The notes under the pieces were generated by a model. That model ran no database searches and was not told the origin of the DNA. It saw only the letters and a program-made list of their open reading frames with translations. A DNA stretch of 64,000 nucleotides from Roseovarius nanhaiticus. Its GTDB lineage: Bacteria; Pseudomonadota; Alphaproteobacteria; Rhodobacterales; Rhodobacteraceae. The position numbers and the translations under genes were made by a program. Each line of letters opens with the position of its first letter. Positions within the stretch are counted from its first letter, which is position 1. The stretch spans positions 1,054,001 to 1,118,000 of the forward strand of contig NZ_FTNV01000001.1 in NCBI RefSeq assembly GCF_900156535.1. Direction: 5' to 3'. Shown piece by piece: positions 57,840 to 64,000 of this stretch.

Positions 57840-57870
57840 AAAAAAAACCCGCCGGCGGTGCGGCGGGTTT
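57840..57870 (-). terminator. Terminator inside the tad locus
   Basis: On the minus strand AAACCCGCC (57862-57870) pairs with GGCGGGTTT (57845-57853), followed by a run of eight T (57847-57840). It lies 47 bp after the OmpA-like gene and splits the tad locus into two transcripts. Confidence 0.88.
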
Positions 57871-57916
57871 GAGATGTCCCGGCAAGCCGGGCAGGGAGAA
57901 ACCTATCGCCCGAAGG

Positions 57917-58576
57917 CTATTCTGATCCGACCGTGCTGCCCGTGGGTGCCATCACGATGGTCGAGGCAGGCGCCGCGCTGGTAATCGTTTCGCGATAGAC
58001 GACTTCGGCATATTTGCCATCCATGATGATGGGGTGCGACTTCACGAAACCCGACACTTCGGTCACGGTGCGCCGGTTGCGACGCTCGCGGCCTTGGGTC
58101 ACGATCAGCGGCTGCGCCTCGCCGAAGGATACGACCGCTTCCAGACGCGCGCGGCTGATGCCATGGCTGGTCAGATAATCGACGACGGCGCGGGCACGGC
58201 GCAGGCCCAAATTCTTGTTGTAAGCGCTTGATCCGACGAGGTCGGCGTGACCGTAGACCTTGAACCGCACTTCGGGAAACTGGCGGATCCATGCGGCCTG
58301 CTCGCTCAGGGTGTCGCGGGCGCCGGCGTCCAGCACATCCGAGTTGAAGGCGAAATTGACTGTCGTCAGGACTTCGTTCGCAAACCGGTTGGACAGATCA
58401 TAGACGTAGCTGCGTTCACCGGTCATCACTTGGGTGTTTTGCATTACGGCGTTGCCGAAATTGCCCCCATCGACCAGCGCGCCCGCCTCGCCGAAATAGG
58501 ACCGGTGCATCACCGGATCGCTGTTGGCGCAGCCCGTCAAGGCCAGGACCGGAAGGAGTGTAAGCGCTTTTCTCAT
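57917..58576 (-). CDS. OmpA-family lipoprotein in the tad locus
   Basis: A 219-residue outer-membrane lipoprotein (lipobox ALTGC, Cys16) with a C-terminal OmpA/peptidoglycan-binding domain (NFAFNSDVLDAGARDTLSEQ, VYGHADLVGSSAYNKNLGLR, ARAVVDYLTSHG). It probably takes the place of CpaD and ties the secretin to the cell wall. It lies 16 bp after the secretin gene. Confidence 0.87.
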   Translation of the reverse strand: MRKALTLLPVLALTGCANSDPVMHRSYFGEAGALVDGGNFGNAVMQNTQVMTGERSYVYDLSNRFANEVLTTVNFAFNSDVLDAGARDTLSEQAAWIRQFPEVRFKVYGHADLVGSSAYNKNLGLRRARAVVDYLTSHGISRARLEAVVSFGEAQPLIVTQGRERRNRRTVTEVSGFVKSHPIIMDGKYAEVVYRETITSAAPASTIVMAPTGSTVGSE

Positions 58577-58592
58577 GTTCCTGCTGCTCCCA

Positions 58593-60014
58593 TCAATCCA
58601 TTACATAGCCATAAGAGCCGCTGAAATCCTGATTGGCCACTTCACCGGCGCCGCCGGTGGTGGGGCGTGCATCGCGGGCAACGCGCCCGTTCAGGAACAG
58701 ATCCGCCTCGGAGGGCAGTCTGACACGGTCCGTCGGAAGGGCCAGCGCCTCGCCGCGCGTGGGCGTCACCAAGTGCGCGGTGACGATGATCACCAGCTCG
58801 GTCTGCGACCGCTCGTAATCCGCGCTGCGGAAAAGCGCGCCGAGCACGGGCACGTCGCCCAGCCAAGGCACCTGGCCACTATTGTCCCGGAAATCGTCCT
58901 GCAAAAGGCCCGCAATCGCAAAGCTTTCGCCGTCGCGCAATGCGACAGTGGTCGATGTATCGCGGCGGCGGAAGCCGCTGATCGTCAGGGTTCCGTTGGT
59001 AAAGCCGTTGGTCGGGTCCAACGAGGAAACGGCCGCTGCCATTTCCAGATTGATGATGTTGTCATCCAGAACGCGGGGCACGAAATTGAGCTCTACGCCG
59101 AAAGGCTTGAACTCGACGGTGATCGCGCCGTCCTCTTGGCTGACCGGAATGGGGTATTCGCCGCCGGCAAGGAATTTCGCCTCCTGGCCCGAAAGGGCGG
59201 TCAGGTTCGGCTCGGCCAGGGTTCGTACGACGCCCTTGGTTTCCAAAGCCTGTAGCAAGATGCCAATCTGCGCCGATCCGGCGTTGATGCCGAAGAAGGC
59301 GGCACCGTTATTGGTGCCGAGATTGGTCGACGTGCCTGGTGCGACGCCGCTGGGCGCCACGTTGGAAGCGATGCCGTTCGTCGCGACACCCGCGCCCAAG
59401 CCGCCGGTCGAGAGGCCGTCAATGGCCAGCGATGTCGACAGGCTCTTGGCGACGCTGCGCTGCATTTCGGCAAACCGGACTTTCAGCATGACTTGCTGCT
59501 TGCCGGACACGCTCATCAGGTTCGACACGCGCTCGGGGGCATAACGCTCGGCCAGGTCCAGAGCGCGCTGCATGCGCGGCGTGCTGCTGACCGTGCCTGA
59601 CATGACCAAACCGTCATTGGCGGTGCGCACCTCGATCTGCTCATTTGGCAGGATCTGCCGCAGGCGTTCCTTGAATTCCGAAATGTCGGCGCTGACCTGT
59701 ACCTCGACATTGGCGATCAGGCGCCCGTTTTCGTCCAGAAGGGTCAGCGTCGTGCGGCCAGGCGATTTGCCCAGCACATAGATCGTGCGGTCAGACAGCG
59801 TCGAGAAATCGGCGATCGCCGGGTTCGCGATACTCAGCTCGGCAAAAGGAACGTCGCTTTCGACGACAACCGCGCTGTTCATCGGTACACTCAAATTGCG
59901 CCCGGTGCCCTTGCGCACGACCTGCAGGTTTTCTGCATGAACGGGCACTGGCGCACTGGCCACTGAGGCGGTCAACCCGATCAGGGCCGCCGCAACTAAA
60001 TTCGTCATTTTCAT
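58593..60014 (-). CDS. cpaC: Tad outer-membrane secretin CpaC/RcpA
   Basis: Forms the outer-membrane channel of the Flp pilus. It has 473 residues. A signal peptide ends near residue 27. The N-terminal pilus/BON-like domain includes VRKGTGRNLSVPMNSAVVVE and YVLGKSPGRTTLTLLDENGR. The secretin domain begins near 165 (QVMLKVRFAEMQRSVAKSLS) and contains VRTLAEPNLTALSGQEAKFL, GGEYPIPV and the late VPWLGDVPVLGALFRS. Confidence 0.94.
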   Translation of the reverse strand: MKMTNLVAAALIGLTASVASAPVPVHAENLQVVRKGTGRNLSVPMNSAVVVESDVPFAELSIANPAIADFSTLSDRTIYVLGKSPGRTTLTLLDENGRLIANVEVQVSADISEFKERLRQILPNEQIEVRTANDGLVMSGTVSSTPRMQRALDLAERYAPERVSNLMSVSGKQQVMLKVRFAEMQRSVAKSLSTSLAIDGLSTGGLGAGVATNGIASNVAPSGVAPGTSTNLGTNNGAAFFGINAGSAQIGILLQALETKGVVRTLAEPNLTALSGQEAKFLAGGEYPIPVSQEDGAITVEFKPFGVELNFVPRVLDDNIINLEMAAAVSSLDPTNGFTNGTLTISGFRRRDTSTTVALRDGESFAIAGLLQDDFRDNSGQVPWLGDVPVLGALFRSADYERSQTELVIIVTAHLVTPTRGEALALPTDRVRLPSEADLFLNGRVARDARPTTGGAGEVANQDFSGSYGYVMD

Positions 60015-60164
60015 GTGACCTGCCTTCCGATCACGCCTCTGTTTTATGGGTCTTGGTGCCCACGATTGTCGTCACTGTGCGTCAGTTTTTTCTTTTTATC
60101 AAGAATCAATGACACTTAGCCGGAAGTTGTAGGCTTTACGGCCACAGCCCGGATCAAACAAATC

Positions 60165-60188
60165 GGGGCGCCCCGGCAAGGGCGCCCC
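60165..60188 (-). terminator. Hairpin between cpaB and cpaC
   Basis: GGGGCGCC (60165-60172) and GGCGCCCC (60181-60188) form an 8-bp stem with an 8-base loop. On the minus strand it is followed by GATTTGTTTGAT. It probably attenuates rather than ends the transcript, giving more pilin and CpaB than CpaC. Confidence 0.6.
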
Positions 60189-60220
60189 AAATCATGCGTG
60201 TCTTTTTAGGCACTTGGCCT

Positions 60221-61090
60221 TCAATTGGTGCAGGGGATCGGAGTCTCGATCACCTCGGCGCCGCGGCGGGTGCGTACTGTGCAAATCTCGGCGCGGGGGG
60301 CCTCGGCCTCGACGGGGGCGGCCGAAAGACCCAAGAGTTGGCGCTGATCGACCTCGATCCGCTCGGCCACGATATCATCCTGTGTGCCAACCAGGCTGAG
60401 CGTAAGGCGCCCGGTTGCCTGAGCCTGCGCCAGAGCGGCGACCTGCTCGGGGCGGACAACGACTGTGACGGTGCGGGCGATGCTGGCTTCGGCCATGTCC
60501 GAGTTGGCGGATTGGTCGACGGCGATCAGCTGAACTCCCGTTTCGATCAACTTGGTCACGTCGCCTTCGCTGTCGCCTTCGGTGCGCATGTTGCCCCGGC
60601 CGATATTGCCGGTCCAATAGACATCGACGCGATCACCTGGCCGCAGGAAGCCCGACACACCGGATGTGCTGTCGACCTTGATGGCAAATGCGCGCATGCC
60701 GCGGCCCAGCTTGGACGAGATACCGGCATCCTGGCCCGGCGCGGTCACCTTGACGGCAAGGATCGCCTCACCCTTTTCCATGGCGCGCAAGGCCGTGCGG
60801 GGCTCTTCATCGCCCTTCGGAAACAGGTCTTCCTCGGCGCTAAAGGTGCCCTCCGGCAGGGATGCTTGGGGGAAAGCGACGGATTTCACGTCCTTCATCA
60901 AGATCCGCTCACCGTATTCCAGGGTGCGGGTCGCGACGTAGATATCGACGGTCTTGATCGGATCGGGGCGCGATTTGCGCTCCTGTTCGAGGGCCGTCTG
61001 GTAATTTTGAATATAGCTCTTGGCCATGTAGACGGCAAAACCCGCGAGCGCCACTCCGAGAATCAACACTAGTCCAAAAATGAGGCGCAT
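60221..61090 (-). CDS. cpaB: Tad assembly protein CpaB/RcpC
   Basis: Periplasmic protein anchored by an N-terminal helix (MRLIFGLVLILGVALAGFAV) that works with the secretin. It has 289 residues. The SAF domain is at about 50-120 (RTLEYGERILMKDVKSVAFP) and the RcpC domain includes VDSTSGVSGFLRPGDRVDVY. The C-terminal part is rich in Ala and Glu with two Cys (EICTVRTRR, TPIPCTN). Confidence 0.93.
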   Translation of the reverse strand: MRLIFGLVLILGVALAGFAVYMAKSYIQNYQTALEQERKSRPDPIKTVDIYVATRTLEYGERILMKDVKSVAFPQASLPEGTFSAEEDLFPKGDEEPRTALRAMEKGEAILAVKVTAPGQDAGISSKLGRGMRAFAIKVDSTSGVSGFLRPGDRVDVYWTGNIGRGNMRTEGDSEGDVTKLIETGVQLIAVDQSANSDMAEASIARTVTVVVRPEQVAALAQAQATGRLTLSLVGTQDDIVAERIEVDQRQLLGLSAAPVEAEAPRAEICTVRTRRGAEVIETPIPCTN

Positions 61091-61230
61091 GGCATTTCCT
61101 TTCGATCATTTCGCAGGTGCTGCGCCCGCGTCAACGCGGGGGAGCCTGCCGTTTGGACCATTATGGTCCGCCGGCATGTCATGAACGAGGCCACCTTGCG
61201 GCAAGACTGCGGCGCAGGGCTGGGCCCGGT

Positions 61231-61425
61231 TTATTCGGCTTCTACGCCGGCAACTTTTGTGGCGGTGACGCCAGTGTCGATATCGGCTGTCAGGCTGTCC
61301 ACGCCATCGCGCGCCGCGGCGACGGCGATGACGCCAAGGCCGACGATGGCTGCGGTCAGAACAACCCAGTCAACGGTGATTGCGCCGCTCTCGTCGTCGA
61401 GCCAGGATTGGATGAAATTCAACAT
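61231..61425 (-). CDS. flp: Flp-type pilin, second copy
   Basis: A 64-residue Flp prepilin. The leader ends at the Gly of DDESGAITVDWVVLTAAIVG, where CpaA would cut, leaving a short mature pilin whose helix continues GLGVIAVAAARDG. Mature position +5 is Asp (AITVD), not the usual Glu. The first two residues after the cut differ from the other pilin (AI against AV), as does the C-terminal tail, so the two are not simple duplicates. Confidence 0.9.
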   Translation of the reverse strand: MLNFIQSWLDDESGAITVDWVVLTAAIVGLGVIAVAAARDGVDSLTADIDTGVTATKVAGVEAE

Positions 61426-61523
61426 AATATGCTCGCTCTCTGTGTTCTTAAATCATTGAGAGATGCATCGGGTGCGCGAGCGATGGTCTGCGGGCGACGC
61501 CACGACTAAACCCCGAAGGGTGG

Positions 61524-61554
61524 AAGAGCCGCAAATCGATGACCTGCGGCTCTT
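61524..61554 (-). terminator. Stem-loop between the two pilin genes
   Basis: AAGAGCCGCA (61524-61533) and TGCGGCTCTT (61545-61554) pair perfectly around 11 bases. Without a T tract it probably stabilises the first pilin message or limits read-through to the second. Confidence 0.6.
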
Positions 61555-61592
61555 CGATATCAGGTGGTCAGCTCAAGGCAAATCCGGCGGGA

Positions 61593-61784
61593 TTAATTAG
61601 CCACACCCTCGACGGAAGTCGCTTCCACGCCCTGTTCAATTTTGCTGGCCAATGTCGAGACCGAGCCCTTGACAGTTGCCACACCGGCGACGCCCAGGCC
61701 CACGACAGCTGCGGTCAGAACGACCCAGTCAACGGTCACGGCGCCATCTTCGTCTGCACGGAAAGTCTTGATGAAATTGATCAT
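61593..61784 (-). CDS. flp: Flp-type pilin, major candidate
   Basis: A 63-residue prepilin starting at the ATG at 61784, with GGAGGG before it. The leader MINFIKTFRADEDG is followed by AVTVDWVVLTAAVVGLGVAG. Cleavage after Gly14 gives a 49-residue pilin, again with Asp instead of Glu at +5. First gene of the tad operon, so it is probably the most strongly expressed. Confidence 0.92.
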   Translation of the reverse strand: MINFIKTFRADEDGAVTVDWVVLTAAVVGLGVAGVATVKGSVSTLASKIEQGVEATSVEGVAN

Positions 61785-62149
61785 GTGTTGTCCCTCCAAA
61801 GGATCATAAGTTCAGTCAGGTTTCTAACCGGTTTGCTGTCTGGGGCCGCCTCTCTCTGTTGGCCCCTAGCGCCTCGGATGAGTAGTTTTTGCCGGTCAAT
61901 GAAGGCGCAAATTGGGCGCGATTGGTTCGATTTTGGCGCGCGGTGTTTTTAAAGATGCGGTTAATGTTAAGACTTTGTTTTTATTTGTGAAAATAATCTA
62001 AAAAATCTGGTGCGATTGCTCGATCGCCTGCCCGCACGGGACGAAAACAAGCCATTTGTGCAAGTTATCTGGCGCCGGAGGCGATTATTTGCGATGATTT
62101 GTGCAAAAGACCGACGCAGATCGACAGCACAAACAGGCAGATCATACAC
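61785..62149. promoter_or_regulatory. Divergent control region, pilin / transglycosylase
   Basis: No gene is supported in 365 bp. It is AT-rich at 61940-62005. TTAA occurs at 61949-61952 and 61961-61964 with 8 bases between, one more than the CtrA consensus (TTAA-N7-TTAA), so it is only a CtrA-like candidate for pilin control. Confidence 0.4.
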
Positions 62150-62989
62150 GTGCACCATATCCTTGCCCCTCTCGCGGCGGCGCTGCTGCTATGGCCTGCC
62201 GCGCCCGCCGTGGCGGATCCGGCCCCGTTTCCCGAGTTTACCTTCAAGATGGGTAAGCCGCCGGCCAAGGGGGCGTCCAAGCGCATCGACGTTCAGATCA
62301 AGCCGGGCGATCAACCCGCCCCGGCCCGCAGCACTCCGCGAGTGGATGACGGCGAGACAGCCGCCGCCGCACCCAAGACGCCAGCGCGCACGGCCAGTTA
62401 CGGCTGGTTCTGGGAAAAGGTCCCGCCAGGATATGCCGATGCCGGCACGATCCGTTTTGACGAGGCCCTGCGCGTGCTGGCCAAACCGCCCGAGGGGCTG
62501 CCCAGCCCGCGCTACCGTTTGCAGGATCTGCAGGAGATTGCCATTGCGCAGGGGCAGAACATCCTGATGGCGACGATTGGCACGGAGGTGTCGCCGGCAT
62601 TGGTCCTTGCCGTGATCGCGGTGGAATCGGGCGGCCGCCGCACGGCGGTCAGTGAAAAGGGCGCGCAGGGCCTGATGCAGCTTATTCCCGATACCGCCGC
62701 GCGCTTTGGCGTCACTGACAGCCTGTCCGAAGCCGAGAATATCCGCGGTGGTGTCGCGTATCTGGACTGGCTGCTGCGCGAGTTCGAGGGCGATCCCATT
62801 CTGGCGCTGGCCGGCTACAACGCGGGCGAGAATGCCGTGAAGGCGAATGAGGGCGTGCCGCCCTATGCCGAGACGCGTGATTACGTCCCCAAGGTGCTGG
62901 CCGCCTATGATCTCGCACGTGGGCTTTGCAAGACCCGGCCGGAGTTCATTTCGGACGGATGTGCGCTGAACATGGCGATGGCGAATTGA
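62150..62989 (+). CDS. Lytic murein transglycosylase (SLT domain)
   Basis: Cleaves peptidoglycan glycan strands, possibly to open space for the pilus machine encoded next to it. The GTG at 62150 is chosen because it gives a proper signal peptide (HHILAPLAAALLLWPAAPAV); a TTG at 62099 would bury it. It has 279 residues. The catalytic Glu is in LAVIAVESGG (about 149), followed by EKGAQGLMQLIPDTAARFGV and ILALAGYNAGENAV, the SLT signature. Confidence 0.87.
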   Translation: MHHILAPLAAALLLWPAAPAVADPAPFPEFTFKMGKPPAKGASKRIDVQIKPGDQPAPARSTPRVDDGETAAAAPKTPARTASYGWFWEKVPPGYADAGTIRFDEALRVLAKPPEGLPSPRYRLQDLQEIAIAQGQNILMATIGTEVSPALVLAVIAVESGGRRTAVSEKGAQGLMQLIPDTAARFGVTDSLSEAENIRGGVAYLDWLLREFEGDPILALAGYNAGENAVKANEGVPPYAETRDYVPKVLAAYDLARGLCKTRPEFISDGCALNMAMAN

Positions 62990-63005
62990 CGGCGGCCAAC
63001 TGAAA

Positions 63006-63032
63006 AGGGCGGCGCCGGATGGCACCGCCCTC
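63006..63032. terminator. Stem-loop after the transglycosylase gene
   Basis: AGGGCGG (63006-63012) and CCGCCCT (63025-63031) pair at the base of a GC-rich stem with GCGCC/GGCAC near the loop. It lies 17 bp past the stop, between convergent genes. Confidence 0.55.
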
Positions 63033-63042
63033 TATGTTCAGC

Positions 63043-63068
63043 GCCAAGAAAATTCGAATTTTCTTGGC
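63043..63068. repeat. Perfect 26-bp intergenic palindrome
   Basis: The half site GCCAAGAAAATTC (63043-63055) is followed at once by its exact complement (63056-63068). With no loop it would be a DNA operator or a terminator whose centre opens. It lies between the convergent ends of the transglycosylase gene and scoB; TTTTCTTGG then forms the T-rich side of an RNA hairpin in either direction. Confidence 0.7.
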
Positions 63069-63092
63069 AAGACCCCGCAAGGAGACTTGGGG

Positions 63093-63716
63093 TTAAACGA
63101 TGGTCGCCTCGGTCGCGGCGCGGATCTCGTCCTCGGTGACGCCGTCAGCGCATTCGACGATCTTCAGACCGCCTTCAACCACGTCGAGCACGCCCAGATT
63201 GGTGATGATCCGGTCGACAACGCCGGTTCCGGTAAGCGGCAGGCTGCATTCCTTGAGCAGCTTGCTGTCGCCATGCTTGCTGGTGTGGTCCATCACGACG
63301 ATGACCTTGCCCACGCCCGCGACCAGATCCATCGCGCCACCCATGCCCTTGACCAGCTTGCCGGGAATCATCCAGTTCGCCAAATCGCCATTCTCGGCCA
63401 CTTCCATCGCACCGAGGATTGCCGCGGCGATCTTGCCGCCCCGGATCATGCCAAAGCTGGTCGCGCTATCGAAATAGGCGGTGCGGTTCAGCTCGGTGAT
63501 GGTCTGCTTGCCGGCGTTGATCAGGTCCGGGTCTTCCTCGCCCTCATAGGGGAAGGCGCCCATGCCCAGCATGCCGTTCTCGGATTGCAGGGTGATTTCC
63601 TTGTCGCCGACATAGTTCGCCACCAGCGTCGGGATACCGATGCCGAGGTTCACATACATGCCGTCTTCCAGCTCCTGCGCGGCGCGCTCGGCCATTTGGT
63701 TGCGGTCCCAGGGCAT
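63093..63716 (-). CDS. scoB: 3-oxoacid CoA-transferase subunit B
   Basis: Transfers CoA from succinyl-CoA to acetoacetate or a similar 3-oxo acid, together with subunit A. It has 207 residues. The catalytic Glu is in LQSENGMLGMG (about 46), with NLGIGIPTLVANYV before it and KGMGGAMDLVAGVGKVIVVM (about 122-141) after it. The ATG overlaps the scoA stop as TGATG. Confidence 0.93.
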   Translation of the reverse strand: MPWDRNQMAERAAQELEDGMYVNLGIGIPTLVANYVGDKEITLQSENGMLGMGAFPYEGEEDPDLINAGKQTITELNRTAYFDSATSFGMIRGGKIAAAILGAMEVAENGDLANWMIPGKLVKGMGGAMDLVAGVGKVIVVMDHTSKHGDSKLLKECSLPLTGTGVVDRIITNLGVLDVVEGGLKIVECADGVTEDEIRAATEATIV

Positions 63717-64000
63717 CAGGCTTCCTCCCTCTTGCGTGTCGTGCGCTGCTCGATGCGTTTCTCGTGCTCACCTTGGATCAGGCGGTGCACGTAGATGCCG
63801 GGCAGGTGAATGTGATCGGGGTCAAGGCTGCCGCGCGGGACGATCTCTTCGACCTCGGCGACGCAGACCTTGCCGCACATCGCGGCGGGCGGGTTGAAGT
63901 TGCGCGCAGTCTTGCGGAAAATCAGGTTGCCCGTATCGTCGGCCTTCCACGCCTTGACGATCGAAAGATCCGCCACGATCCCGCGCTCGAGAATATAGGT
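63716..64000 (-). CDS. scoA: 3-oxoacid CoA-transferase subunit A, 5' part outside the window
   Basis: Only the C-terminal 94 residues are visible; the frame is open at the right edge. TYILERGIVADLSIVKAWKA and GNLIFRKTARNFNPPAAMCG are typical of the alpha subunit, followed by VPRGSLDPDHIHLPGIYVHR. It is translationally coupled to scoB. Confidence 0.93.
   Translation of the reverse strand, partial: TYILERGIVADLSIVKAWKADDTGNLIFRKTARNFNPPAAMCGKVCVAEVEEIVPRGSLDPDHIHLPGIYVHRLIQGEHEKRIEQRTTRKREEA

Overview
The window comes from a GC-rich alphaproteobacterium of the Rhodobacteraceae, most likely the marine roseobacter group. The evidence is the class I lysyl-tRNA synthetase, the lysine-class GlpX, the dnaG-rpoD order, a TAXI-type TRAP transporter, a complete Flp/Tad pilus locus and an scoA/scoB pair. 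All are typical of that family, but no species can be named from sequence alone.

Layout. 1-5129 is host: a truncated mrpA and a TRAP permease/receptor operon, all on the minus strand. 5130-20361 is an integrated mobile element of about 15.2 kb. It is bounded by a perfect 21-bp direct repeat whose right copy is the 3' end of an intact tRNA-Glu gene. 20344-26301 is host housekeeping (tRNA-Glu, recJ, glpX, hom, a lipoprotein, a dehydrogenase). 26373-29244 holds three TadE/F/G-like pseudopilin genes. 29579-49447 is mainly information processing and metabolism: glutamate dehydrogenase, dnaG, rpoD, folate and SDR enzymes, nrdR-ribD, carbonic anhydrase, pepA-NlpC, an FAD oxidase, class I LysRS, a cytochrome and a DEXH helicase. 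49499-61784 is the main tad locus, running leftwards from two Flp pilins through cpaB, cpaC, an OmpA-like lipoprotein, cpaE, tadA, tadB, tadC, two tadD-like genes and cpaA to an AAA ATPase. 62150-64000 holds a lytic transglycosylase and scoB plus part of scoA.

The most interesting part is the mobile element. It encodes a tyrosine integrase, a tight run of seven small genes of unknown function, and a 1048-residue primase-helicase. A stretch of about 315 bp follows with thirteen exact copies of a 9-mer (TGACCCGAC) in both orientations, which looks like an iteron origin. Next come a leftward, AT-richer cassette of two membrane proteins and a 67-residue protein, a serine recombinase with dyad sites upstream, and a 953-residue tail tape measure protein followed by a 62-residue protein. 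There is no recognisable terminase, portal, capsid, baseplate, tail tube or lysis gene. The reading I favour is a phage satellite that excises with its integrase, replicates from its own iteron origin, may resolve multimers with the serine recombinase, and supplies its own tape measure to a helper phage (or a gene transfer agent). A decayed prophage is the main alternative. The intact reading frames, exact att repeats and compact replication module argue against it but do not exclude it.

The tad genes work together as one secretion/pilus machine. CpaA matures the Flp pilins, TadA/B/C drive assembly in the inner membrane, CpaE positions it, CpaB/CpaC and the OmpA-like and TadD lipoproteins form the outer part, and the distant TadE/F/G-like operon supplies minor pilins.
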